NCBI GenBank assembly: GCA_963573305.1
Contig: OY754329.1
Location: forward strand, 129,815,422 to 129,879,421
Direction of reading: 5' to 3'
Source: Pyrrhosoma nymphula
Lineage: Eukaryota > Arthropoda > Insecta > Odonata > Coenagrionidae
Length of the DNA stretch: 64,000 nt
Translations under genes and position numbers: made by a program
Shown here: in pieces, positions 25,001 through 35,515 of the stretch
Layout: each line of letters opens with the position of its first letter
Position numbering within the stretch: position 1 is the stretch's first letter
Notes under the pieces: model-generated
Database searches by the model: none
Told to the model about the DNA's origin: nothing
Seen by the model: only the letters and a program-made list of their open reading frames with translations

Positions 25001-25644
25001 TATTACATTCTTTTATTGTAGGACGAGGAGACACCAAAATATTTTTATACTTTAATTTCATAGCCATGTTCATTTCATTGAAAACGCAATTGCTTTACCA
25101 TTCCATTTGAAGTCATTGGGAACCAGTACCCTTGACTGCACCTATTTAAGGAACATCAACTTAAAGTTGGCCTTTCTCAAAGTGGAACTTGTTTCAAGTT
25201 GTTTCAAACAATTCGAAAAGACAATGAATTACGATAAATACAAATAAAGCTATATTTACCGACTCAGAACCTTTCATACTTCATGCCTAGGTCCGTCAGT
25301 GAGGGATAACATGTTTTCTTTTGAGTGAGCAGGAATAACTTCAAAATCATGTGCTTAGATTTTTTCAATAAGTAAGGTAACTCCCCCAGCGTCACCCGCA
25401 CACTGTCTTTCTCATAATAGTGAGAATTCCTTTAGCCCAGGCATTTCATTGAACGGTAAATTGTTGATTTTCTGAATTGGTAGTAGAGACACCGACTGTC
25501 TGCCACGTCATTTCGAGCATTACAGGTAACTTGCGATTCTACGAAAATGAATAAAACATTAATTATAGCATAGGTTTAAACGTTATTAATTTATCTTAAG
25601 GTCCGATGGTGATGCAATAACATTGAAACATATGTCGTAATTAA
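22046..25644. other. Non-coding stretch
   Basis: Nothing recognised. GATAGATAGATA microsatellite near 22660, a GC-richer patch at 22.3-22.6 kb and a (GA)n run near 24550. Confidence 0.4.
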
Positions 25645-25814
25645 AATAAAGTAAAATATTTAGCACTTTACAATATTTTAATAGCACGATGCGTTACGCC
25701 GATTTACGGCATCGTCAGTTACGGTATGTTTCTGTACCTAACCATACCGTAAGCAGGCGAAACGCGTCGTGCTATTATAATATTGTAAAGAAATACTTCG
25801 TATTTTACTTTATT
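25645..25814. repeat. Inverted dimer of a Penelope-like terminal hairpin motif, about 70-bp arms
   Basis: The outer ends are AATAAAGTAAAATA and its exact complement TATTTTACTTTATT. Inward, each arm carries AATATTGTAAAG and TAGCACGA(C/T)GCGTT. The right arm reads GGCGAAACGCGTCGTGCTAT. The left arm, inverted, reads TGACGATGCCGT then GGCGTAACGCATCGTGCTAT. Each half thus has the (T)GA.GATG, short stem, G(A/T)AACGC, AATAAA arrangement. Confidence 0.65.
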
Positions 25815-27743
25815 GTGAATACGGCCATTTAGAACTCCTACGAAGTGAAGCCTGCAACAGTTAAGTTTTAGTCGTAGGTAATTAAAGTTTTATTTATTGG
25901 CGGAAAATTGCACACGGATAATCCATTTATCATGAGTACATTAATATTGTAGGATACCGCGAAATACTACACGCGGTATTGCCTTTAAGACATCACCAGC
26001 AAGTGCACATTAGTGCGAAAATTCCACTGGAGAGGATGTTTTTTACCTTATTGGAATTTTCCCACACAAGAGCATATGAAACTAAAACCTTGTGGCATCT
26101 GAGGTTTATAGCAGCTGAATTTGGAACGATTCCATACCCGTAAGATGGTGGAGACAAAGGGACAGCCAGGATATTTTACATGGAATCACTACATATTCAC
26201 AGCAGATTTCGAGCGACTCGTACCGTATGTCTCTTATTTCCCTTAAAAAAATCTCTAATGAAGTCAGGTTGGTAATTTTAAAGCACGTCCCACGTGAAGG
26301 AAGTCTATATCTCATTAACGGCACAGGATATCCTCCTAGGCCTGCTCCTCCCTTTTCTTAACTACCTTAATTTATTATTATCACATCCCTCCCTCTCTCT
26401 TCATTACTCATATATTTCCTGATGCAAAAATGAATTTTCTATTATCTCGGAAGCCGTATTATAACTGTATTATTTCTACAATACATTTCTCGCTCAAAAA
26501 CTGAAGGGAGAATTTGCTCACTTAAAAATAAGAATATACAACAACGTGACTTCTGAAGAACTTGAAAGAATATTTTTTAGGTTGTCACAGGTATATCATT
26601 ACCACTTTTGCTGTCGGTACTTTTTCACGGGTATCTCATATGTGTTTCTGGACTCATAAGAGACTGTTTTACACAGATTACAAATATTTTGTTGCAAACA
26701 TTTTATTTAATAGCATGTAAAGCTTCACGGCCATGATTGTGCTCTTTACAACCTCGCGAATACGTTATATATTTATAAAATACGTATCATTCGCAGTTAA
26801 CTCTATACACACGATAGATCTTTTTCAGATACAGATACACACGATACCCTACATAATAATTTTATATCAGCGGTATAGCTATTCAACACGTGGAAGTTTT
26901 ATATACTTATTTTAAATGAATTAGCAAAGTTCTTAACCACAACATTCATATAATTTGAATTCTGTGGTAAGGTGAATGAAGGTCCTCTTTATTCGCAATA
27001 TATTATAGAAAATACAAATATGCCCACACCTAAGACCTAGAATTGATCAATAATTTTACCGGCAGAGGTATCAATGGAAGTGTCATTTAAGGGTAATTAT
27101 CTCAGCATATATCTCAGTACATTTCCGTCAGCCCAGAATGCTTTGTCGTCTGATGAAACGGTGGCGTACGGGATGAGAGATGCCTTGAAAGCTCGGATGA
27201 AAGATAAAGGAAGCGGAAAGAGACGGGGAGAGAGGATTGGAGGGCGGGAGAGGAGAGGAGGAAAAGGAGGAGTAAGGAAGGGGGAAGTGTATTCCGAAGA
27301 CGACGAGGCAGACCCAGGCGGTGAAAGGGCTGATGAAGATTTCAGTGATCGAGAGAGACGGGTGAATATCGATTTTCAATCTCGACGACGATATCTCGGC
27401 TTCGTTCTTGTGGGAGCGGGGGGTGGAGATTGGGGGGTTGGTGCGCGATTCGTCGAATGAATTGCGTGAAGAAGGTGGAGGATGAAACTCAATTCCTCCT
27501 TTCTCGATTCTCTTTCGGGAGGCTCACCGCTGCCGTCAGGAAGAATTCACCCGCTCATAAGTCAGGAACGTCCGCGACGCAACAGAATTCGAAAATTGAA
27601 AATGTTTGGACAGGAAAAAGTTCAATAACTGGCAGAGACCCTTTAAAACCCTTGCACGTCGGAAAAAAAATATGGAGAAGGATTCACCCAGAAGTGGGTT
27701 CCACCGTGAAATGAATTTAATCTCAATTTATTCCTATTCTGGC
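25815..27743. other. Non-coding stretch, nothing recognised
   Basis: The open frame at 27074-27460 is G/A-rich and low in complexity (arginine, glycine and glutamate runs), with a serine/proline-rich shadow on the other strand. I do not accept it as a gene. Confidence 0.4.
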
Positions 27744-28500
27744 TACTTACAGAAAAAAACGTTTTCTCTATTTGATGTGAACGACAAAATTCTACCTTTT
27801 AACTACTACTACTTTTCCGTAAACCAAATATGAACTTACACGGTGCTAAACGCAAAAATTGGTGACACACGGAGGAGAATACTATTTTTTTAGCCTCATA
27901 TAAATGTCAATTTCGCGAAAACTTTCGCAAAGAAGGAAATTCTCCGTTTTTTCAAATGTGCTAATGAGCACCTAATTCTTACAGAAAGATAATTCTGTGG
28001 CAAAGAGCCAAAAGCTGATATGTCCAAAATCGCAACTTTAGAGGGTGGACATTTTAAGTTTTGGTTGAATCAACATATTAAAAAATGTCATGTTTGGTCA
28101 AAGTGAATTAGAGAGTCAAAGTGAATGGCATTATGTATGGTAGCATGTCATATTTTGACCTTTAACAAATATCACATTAAACATCATATGTCAATCAACA
28201 CCTAAAAAACGCATATTTTGGACATATCTGCTTTTAGCTCTTTGCCACAGAATTATTCAATGTGAAAAATGTGCACCTAATTATTAAAGAAATACGTGTT
28301 ATCTATTTGATATGAACGACAAAATCCTACCTTTAAAAGCTATTATTGCGAAAACAAAACTTGAAATATACGATGCTAAATGCAATAAAAGGTTAAACAA
28401 TGAGGAAAATACTAATTTTTTCACCTCATATAAATGCCGTTTTGTGAAAAACTGTCTTAAAGAAGGAAATTCGGCGATATAAGTTAATGGTGATAAACTT
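27744..28500. repeat. Two direct copies of a 0.2-kb unit, separated by a palindromic element
   Basis: Copy 1 (about 27744-27988) and copy 2 (about 28256-28500) share, in order, CTATTTGAT(G/A)TGAACGAC, GCTAAA(C/T)GCAA, CCTCATATAAATG and AAAGAAGGAAATTC. The sequence GCACCTAATT..TTA..GAAA occurs both at the end of copy 1 and before the start of copy 2. The copies therefore look like neighbours in a tandem array, split by the insert at 27989-28255. Confidence 0.65.
27989..28255. mobile_element. MITE-like palindromic element, 42-bp terminal inverted repeats
   Basis: The left arm ATAATTCTGTGGCAAAGAGC..GATATGTCCAAAAT is repeated inverted at 28214-28255 with two substitutions. The 180-bp interior has no coding capacity. 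It sits exactly at the junction of the duplicated unit above, so it inserted into that repeat or the repeat was duplicated around it. Confidence 0.65.
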
Positions 28501-29120
28501 AAGGCATAAATCCATTTTAGATTTATAGTTATTAGCAAATTACTGCGGGAACTGAAGGCAAAGCTCGTTATTTCAATAGAAATCACGCATCATTCGGCAG
28601 CAAAGTCAGGAAAAAGTGTTCATTTAGCATATTTTCGTTGAATAACCTGCATAGTTTGTACTTTAATTTCGTATTATATCAGCTAAGGATTTTCAGTGGC
28701 AATGAAATGGGTATTTCTGAAACAATACCGACAAAAACGAAGTTGAATTTCGTAAAAATATCTCTTTCAACTAAAATGGACAATTAACGTTCTCCCGGGG
28801 TTTATACAATAATTATTTTGTGTGTCTATGTCGTGTGTAATTGTTTGTAACTAAAACATATTTTTAGGAGGGTATTGACAGTAACAACGGCTTCTGATGA
28901 ATGTATATGACCTACTTCGATAGAGCAAACGTGTTTTTTTTTGTCCATGTCAATGGAGTGCCAATTATCCATCAATTAAGCTGACTCAAACCATTCTATA
29001 TCGTTACATTTAATTCAACTTAGGTGGCACACCTAGCATGACTTGCATTGACCCGTTTCCGTATACTTCTCATTGTATAATATTGTTTCATTGTACATTT
29101 CAATTATATGAATTCACTGG
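28501..29120. other. Non-coding stretch, nothing recognised
   Basis: AT-rich, no coding relic and no repeat ends. Confidence 0.4.
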
Positions 29121-29200
29121 AAGATAGATAGATAAACGTCTTTATTGGGGCGATATTGAGACTTTAAAAGGCCCTTCTTCCATCTAACCCCTAAGGTGCT
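29121..29200 (-). repeat. Possible LINE 3' tail with tetranucleotide end, minus strand
   Basis: On the minus strand, CAATATCGCCCCAATAAAGA is followed by CGTTTATCTATCTATCTT: an AATAAA then a short (ATCT)n terminus, as some non-LTR elements end. No coding sequence is attached. Confidence 0.35.
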
Positions 29201-29263
29201 TTCCATAGATCTGCGAGCTAAAACAGTCTGGAAACCGTAACATGATACATCACATTCCCAAAG

Positions 29264-29352
29264 TGGGAGTTGACTTCTATGGAAGTGTCAAGTATACACA
29301 TGGGAGTTATATATACACATGGGAGTTGACTTCTATGGAAGTGTCAAGTATA
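29264..29352. repeat. Direct repeat, 33-bp unit at 56-bp period
   Basis: TGGGAGTTGACTTCTATGGA with GTGTCAAGTATA occurs identically at 29264-29296 and 29320-29352. A further partial unit TATACACATGGGAGTT lies between. The identity implies recent local duplication. Confidence 0.85.
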
Positions 29353-29441
29353 ATGATATCTGGATGTGTATCGCTACTTGCAAGGCAACGTTGTTCTCAA
29401 AAGTTACCTGCGCTAAGACCGCATAAAAAATAATGTTTTCG

Positions 29442-29690
29442 TACCTAAAAGGTGCTTGCGGAAAAAATGGAATAGATAGGGTTAGGAATTAGTGAATAAT
29501 CAAATAATGTGGGTTGGATTCTCCAGTAATGGACATATATGAAAGGAGTGTGCTTTGTTGGTTAGACCAACTGGGGAGAATGGATAAAAGCCAATTTACA
29601 AAGCAGATATGTATGAAGAAATGTGTGAATGTGATAGAAGCGAAAGAGGTATCCAAGGATAGGGTATTAAGAAGGAAATTTTACTTATAA
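29442..29690 (+). pseudogene. LINE family C, C-terminal fragment
   Basis: Translation reads YLKGACGKNGIDRVRN, two stops, then SPVMDIYERSVLCWLDQLGR, MDKSQFTKQI and later SKDRVLRR. This is the LR.ACG...DRVRNE......P....YERSVLRW.GH..RM..SR..K region of an insect non-LTR reverse transcriptase. A better copy is at 33601. Confidence 0.65.
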
Positions 29691-29710
29691 AAAGTGAGTT
29701 AAAGCAGAAA

Positions 29711-29845
29711 AATAAATAACTATGTAATTTTCCGCACTGTGTTAATATGACGAACACGTTTGATGTCACAACATTATGATCAGAGTTCGACTCAAACTCT
29801 GATGATGATGTGGTTACAGTGTGGAAAATTACAAAGTGATTTATT
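29711..29845. repeat. Inverted dimer of the CTGATGATG tail motif
   Basis: The right half AACTCTGATGATGATGTGG is followed by CAGTGTGGAAAATTACA and TTATT. The left half holds the inverse (its complement reads AACTCTGATCATAATGTTGT, then CAGTGCGGAAAATTACA, then TTATT). The left half has about 25 extra bases in its stem. Confidence 0.6.
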
Positions 29846-32800
29846 CTCTACCTATAATAATAATAAAATAAATTCATTATGACGGCAATGAAACCTGATG
29901 CTTGCCGGGGACTCGGAGGGGCATGTTACAACTGTAACGTAAAATAATAATAAATTTATTACTCCAAATTCTTAAATGTACAACTTTTGTAACAACAATG
30001 AAGGAGCTTGAGGTAGCTTCAGTGGTACAAAAAAACACCAGTGTGGAAGCTACCATCCTTGATTTTAATGCAATGCTAGTCACCCCAAAAATTTAATTTG
30101 AAATACATTTTAAATATATAGCATCAAATATAACACGAGACAAAAACATATCTTGTGAAGAAATGTAGATACAAAGAGAGATAAATAGAGCATACAAGAA
30201 ATTTTTTTTTGTTACATGTTCGTCTCAGAAACTGACAAACTAAAATAAAACTTTTAGACCAAAAATATAATTTTTTTTCTTTAGAAAAAATAGAAAAAAA
30301 AGATTATGTCACGATTACACAAAGTTACTTCACCAACCATCACGTTAATATTTAAAGAGAGACATTTTCACTAGCCCAGCAGCAACAATTAAGTTCTTTG
30401 ACCTTGCCGGCCCCGAAAGGGAATGGCATGATGGGTATGTACACATGTACATAGGATTATTTTTGCGAACTTGCTGGGAAAGTGGCAATAGTCTCCAGAG
30501 TCAGCTTGCATACATGTAAAGCCGCCTCAAATCCAAGTCCTGGTCCCGTTTGCCCTCCTCCACGGTTTCCACCTTCCCCGACCTTCCGGACCATTCCCTT
30601 TAATATACCGTAAGAACCCCTTTCCGCTGCCGAAAACCCTCACGAACGCCACTTTTCGGGAATTTCCATTCCATCGCGACCCCGACCGCCTTCCTGCCTC
30701 CCCCTCTCCTCTCTTCGTCCTCCCCACGAATGGAAAGTGGGATACGTATAAGTATATAAGTCCTACCGCTGCTGTTGCTGTTCCCTTTCGGACAGGGTTC
30801 AAAGAACTCCATACATACGTATATATATACATAAACCCAGAGCGCGACTTCCCCGTGGTCGGTGGCGGCGACGAATTGAAGTTGACGCCGAGTGATTTCC
30901 GCGGAACTGCGCGCGCAAAAAAAAGAAAACAAGTCTCTGCGTTTCGAAATGTCCGGGTTTATACACACACAGTAAGCCACACACGATTCCTCGGTTTGTG
31001 TTTTCCTCCCTGCTTGGTCCCGGGACGAAGCGAAAATTTTTGGAAGAAGATTGGAGTGGAGCGGTAGTGAATCCTCTGTGAGAGACGTGAGGAACACCTA
31101 CCCACGGATAATTTCACACACAGGCACACATGGTATGCGAACGCAAGGATCATTACTTGGCGTCTTTCCAAAGGATGATATCCTGAATGATATGAACAGG
31201 AGGATGAATTACGAGGACGTCCTAGCACGGGAAGTCACCAAAGAAAATTATGAGGTAGGTAGATGCAGCATATTTGTACACAATATGTAATTTACTACGA
31301 TATTACACGTTATAAAGACACTGCTCACTGATATGCACTGATACATTTGAATTGGCATAATACATTGATACTCATAGTTTCTACAGCATTAAATTGCTGA
31401 AATTTCACCTTCATACAGGCATTTGCCAGCTATTGCTAATGCACGAATGCTCGTGGTTCAATTAGCTTTAATGGGATAGGTATAGTATAGTGTATCTTGG
31501 TGAAATCTCACTTTCACATCTACAAGGTGGCTTGAAGAGTATTATGTAGATGTAGACTTGAGGTTGCGATTTTATGTACCACGCTGATGCATACTTGCAA
31601 TCAATCTTCTATTGTTTATGGTACGTTTTTTTCCTGAAAGTTTCTAGGTTACCTCCATAATTTTTTCCTCGACCTCTTTTCCTGCGTTACTTGGTAACTT
31701 TTTGACTCTCTTCTTCCGTTTTACTATTATTTTCATTAGATAGTCAAATCAGCAACATCCACGGAAAAAATACAATTTTTAACCCTAACTATACATGTGA
31801 ATACGACAAATATGCAATATGAAAAAATACACCAATATATACGTATAATATATACGCATAAAATAAATTACGCCGACAACATTTTCTCAGCTTCGTCATA
31901 AAGTACGACAATTTTGACGGCGCAGGGGAAGAAATCTTGGAAGCATTCCAATTCAATTTAAACCTGGTGGTCGAGAAGAAGCCGGAAATATCAATATCAT
32001 GTTTAAGATATTCGACTAAATTTCGACATTTGAACCCCAGCAAAATAATTGCATTATCGATCTCTGAGCCAATCGCTGAACAATTTGTAAATTTACAATT
32101 TTAAAACAGAAAATTGTGGGTAAATGTAACACCTGAGTCGGTAAGTTACTATTTACTTCAAGGCCTAAGCAAGCCAAATCTGTTGCCATGCCCACACTAC
32201 ATAGTAATAAGGGTAAAAAATGAAGCCCAAAAGAAATCAGTTACCACTAAGCAAGGAATAATTTAGCTAAAAGAATATAAAACTCTAAATGAAAGAAAAG
32301 AGAACATTGCCATAACTTTCAAACTTTCATTGACCTATCGAGCATATTCACAGGAGAAAATCTTTGCCTAGACCGAGGTTCACACCTCGGGAGCTTGATT
32401 TGAAGAAAAATAGCGCGGAGCCAATCACCGACTACCTAACCACCCGACGCAGTGAATATAAGGCGGACAAAGTGGACATTTGATTCTCGGATCCCTGAAG
32501 ATGATGGGCGAGTCACTCACCGAAAAGTCGGAAGTTATGGAGAACCTGACCCCGAGTGAAACCCAAGAATTCTATTAACAAAACTAATAAAAACATTACC
32601 CATGTTTGACGCCTATAACTGAAACTCAACACAAAAACAGCAATGGCAGATGCGGTTATCGACGTTCTTCTATTATCTAGCGCACATCAACTCTACTTCC
32701 GATCTGTTTTGAAGTTCACTGGGTCTGAAACAAATGGAAATCAAGTGGGCGTTTGTGTTGCAAAGTAAGCAGTGAACTAGAGCAAATGAAAAGTTCCCTT

Positions 32801-33600
32801 TACTAATATATAAAAGGCAACCTGATGAGTAAACGAGCGACGATATCTCAAGCTCATCACTCGGGCGAAACAGTCTGGTAATGGAACCAAAAATCGCATC
32901 CTTGCTAGAGAGGTCCACATTTATGAAAACTTGGCACAATCTCAGCGGAGGGTTCCGGGAATGGTATTAAGCAGGAGTTGAGCGGAATGAAGTGAGGGAA
33001 AGGTTATCGTACGCGTGCTCACGTCACGAAAGGTTGCACCATCCGCGCTGACGACTCCCGGCCGTAATGTTGCGGTGCACCGTGTATAGATTTAGCACCA
33101 CCTTGCGCCTATGTAATTAAAGGGAGAAGGAAGCTTTGGATCGCAACCAATCCCGGCTACCCTCCTACTCTCCAACTAACTGGATAGAGTCCACGGGGAT
33201 AGATTTCAAAGGGTAAAGGGGGAAGGTAGTCCCTGCTCTGGGGGAGTGAAGCTTCCTTCTCAGTATTGTAGTTTGAGACCGTCAATTGCGACTCCCTATG
33301 GAGACCTCTAAAATCTAACTCCTTTTCTAATCCACGACCATGTGCTTAATTCGGGTTTCAGCATCGCGTGATTATCTTAATTTTGCTTTTCAAAATGGGC
33401 GATAGATCGTATGAAGGAATTTCACTAACCAATTGTTTTGTAGGTCTTTGGACAGGCCATGTATGTTGCATATTATCTTGAATACACTTTTATTTTGACA
33501 CATTCAGTAAAAGGAGGCGCTTTACTGCTCATACATTTCATAATGCCTATGGTTGCATATTAATTATTGATTGATTTTGCGGCATGCAGTGGGTATGGGG
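29846..33600. other. Non-coding stretch with a GC-rich island and one possible exon
   Basis: 30530-31100 is GC-rich with TATA-like sequences near 30750 and 30820. It leads into a plus-strand open frame (31051-31255) that ends at AG|GTAGGT, a plausible splice donor. The peptide includes VFPKDDILNDMNRRMNYEDV and matches nothing I recognise. The rest, 31.3-33.6 kb, holds only the tail motif listed at 32493. Confidence 0.25.
32493..32540 (+). repeat. Solo Penelope-like tail motif
   Basis: CCCTGAAGATGATGGGCGAG, then CACTCACCGAAAAGTCGGA: the CTGAAGATGATG, short stem, CGAAA.GTCGG layout shared with the motifs at 17447, 51270 and 55649. There is no inverted partner nearby. Confidence 0.45.
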
Positions 33601-33975
33601 TATTTGAGAAGTGCTTGCGGTAAAAACATAAGTGATAGGGTTATGAATTAATGGGTCATACGTGAATATGGAATGCATGCTCCGGTAAGGGGCATCTACG
33701 AAAGGAGCGTGCTTCGTTGGTTTGGTCATGTCGAGAGAATGGATGAGAGTCGAATGGCGAAGTCAATTTACGATAGGGTAAACCGAGAAAGTCATGGGTG
33801 AACATGGTGGAAGATACTCCTAAGAAACGTAACTTCTAAGAAAAAATATTAGTAGTCTTACGAATAGGAGAGCATATATGAATGAATAAATGAGTGCAAG
33901 TGAAGCACAAGAAGCATGCAAGGATAGGGTGGTATGGGGAAAATTACTAAAACAGAATTAAACTTCACGGGCCTG
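33601..33975 (+). pseudogene. LINE family C, C-terminal reverse-transcriptase fragment
   Basis: Translation reads YLRSACGKNISDRVMN, a stop, WVIREYGMHAPVRG, then IYERSVLRWFGHVERMDESR and MAKSIYDRVNRESHG, a stop, and TWW. A decayed 3' part continues to about 33975 with CAAGGATAGGGT, also present at the end of the copy at 29442. The arrangement is typical of the region after the RT thumb of insect non-LTR elements. At least two stops show it is dead. Confidence 0.75.
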
Positions 33976-35349
33976 AAACGGGGAATTATTATAATTTTTT
34001 GACGAGACGGTTATGTATGTTTATTCACATAGGATGTCGAGCGGCACGATAATTCCGCATGACATTTCAAGGCGATATATCACATAGCGCGGCGACTCAG
34101 CATCGCACATCGCCATCGAAATATCGCAGAGAGAGGCCCGTGCCAGCACTCCCACTCCCATTCGCTCACCTTCCCCTTTTTCACCTCCCACTCCCTTTTC
34201 CTCGCGAGACCCCACGAAGTCAAGGAGTTAAAAGAACGAGATAAAGAATCTCCTTTGCTTCGCCCACGGGGCCCACTGCGAAGGAGCCCGCCAGCAGCGC
34301 CCGCTTTCCAAACTTAGATGCACAAGTCCGCAGGGAGAAAGAAGATGGCAGAGCGGGGAGTTGCGTCCGTGAAAGAAAACGCATTCACGGGAGGTCATTA
34401 ATCGTGCACCACCGCGAGGGGTAAGGGAAGGGGGAAACGGGGGAGGGGGGGAGGGGCTCAGCCTTCGGATCCAAGGGGTCCGTAATTGCGAGACAAACCC
34501 CCCAGGAAGTGAGCAACGAGCCTATTAAAACGTGGGAACGAAAGAAGCAACGAGCGACCCACTGCAGCAGCAGGTCTCTAAGGAGGTTCAGCGGTCTCAC
34601 TTAACTTAAGAGAATTCAATAAAACTTCCTGAAAGCATTGATAATATTGTTTTAAAGCTACCCGTAAATTTGCAGAACTATTTACCGCAGGTTTCTTAAG
34701 ATATTTGGTCGAGAACTAAGGCACGAAATTACACGGGTTCTTACGCCTTTTCTTCTGCATCCTGCAAGTTATGCATCAACGTTCAAGTACTTAATATTGG
34801 TGCCAATTTCACATCGCCCGCAAATCGCGCGAGGGATTTATTCAAGCCCTCGGAGAAAAAAATCTGTCATACATTTTTCTATAGATGATATAAATCATTG
34901 AATAATTAGAAAATGTTCTTTCTGATGAATGAAGCCTTGCGTTCCCATAAGAACCCGTGCAATTTCATGCCCACTTCTCGTTCAAATATCTTAAGAAATC
35001 TGTGGCAAATAATTCTGAAAAAAAGTCAGGTAGCTTTAAGACAACAAAAGTAATGTTTCCAGCAAGTTTTATCGAATTCTCGAAAGTTGAGCGATACCAC
35101 CACCGTTAAGCTCACGGGGAAAAATTTGGTTTCGTTTCTGGGCAGAAAATTTGGTTTAACCTCGGAGAGGTGCAAATGCTCATTAGCCAACGGACATAAC
35201 GCATTGTCCGAAATTTAAAGCGGCTCCCAAACGGAGTCTTAGAGATTCTATGAACTATTCAAGGAACAGTAGAACCAGCCCGGCAGTAACTTCAACGGTC
35301 AAAAGTCAACCACTAGTGACCACACAAATGTGCGAAATTCACATTGAAA
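33976..35349. other. Non-coding stretch, GC-rich in its first part
   Basis: 34050-34600 is GC-rich with G-runs near 34435-34460. The open frames there overlap on both strands and resemble no family. Confidence 0.35.
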
Positions 35350-35405
35350 AGATAATTCACCTGGACTGGGATTCAAACCCAGAATCCTCAATATCCGGAA
35401 CCATG
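35350..35405 (-). repeat. SINE fragment, minus strand
   Basis: The complement reads GATATTGAGGATTCTGGGTT, then TGAATCCCAGTCCAGG: the B-box half of the SINE family, facing away from the plus-strand copy beside it. Confidence 0.5.
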
Positions 35406-35414
35406 AAATTCACA

Positions 35415-35515
35415 ACTGGGTGGCTTAACTGATTAAAGCACTCGACGTGATATCGAGGGGTCATGGTTCGAATCCCAGTCAGGGAGAATAAATTTTTCAC
35501 AGAGTTAAAACCTTT
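35415..35515 (+). repeat. tRNA-derived SINE copy
   Basis: TGGGTGGCTTAACTGA (A-box side), TAAAGCACTCGACGTGATAT, then the B-box GGTTCGAATCCCAGTC and an AATAAATTTTT tail. The T-arm lacks proper pairing, so this is a SINE head rather than a working tRNA. It is related to the copies at 6.7-7.5 kb. Confidence 0.65.

Noticed and set aside
25523..25530. Plus-strand CAG|GTAAC as a recursive splice site
   Set aside because: No real pyrimidine tract and a poor donor.
35415..35490. Possible functional tRNA gene
   Set aside because: The A- and B-box motifs are present, but the T-arm and acceptor stems do not pair and the sequence matches other SINE copies.
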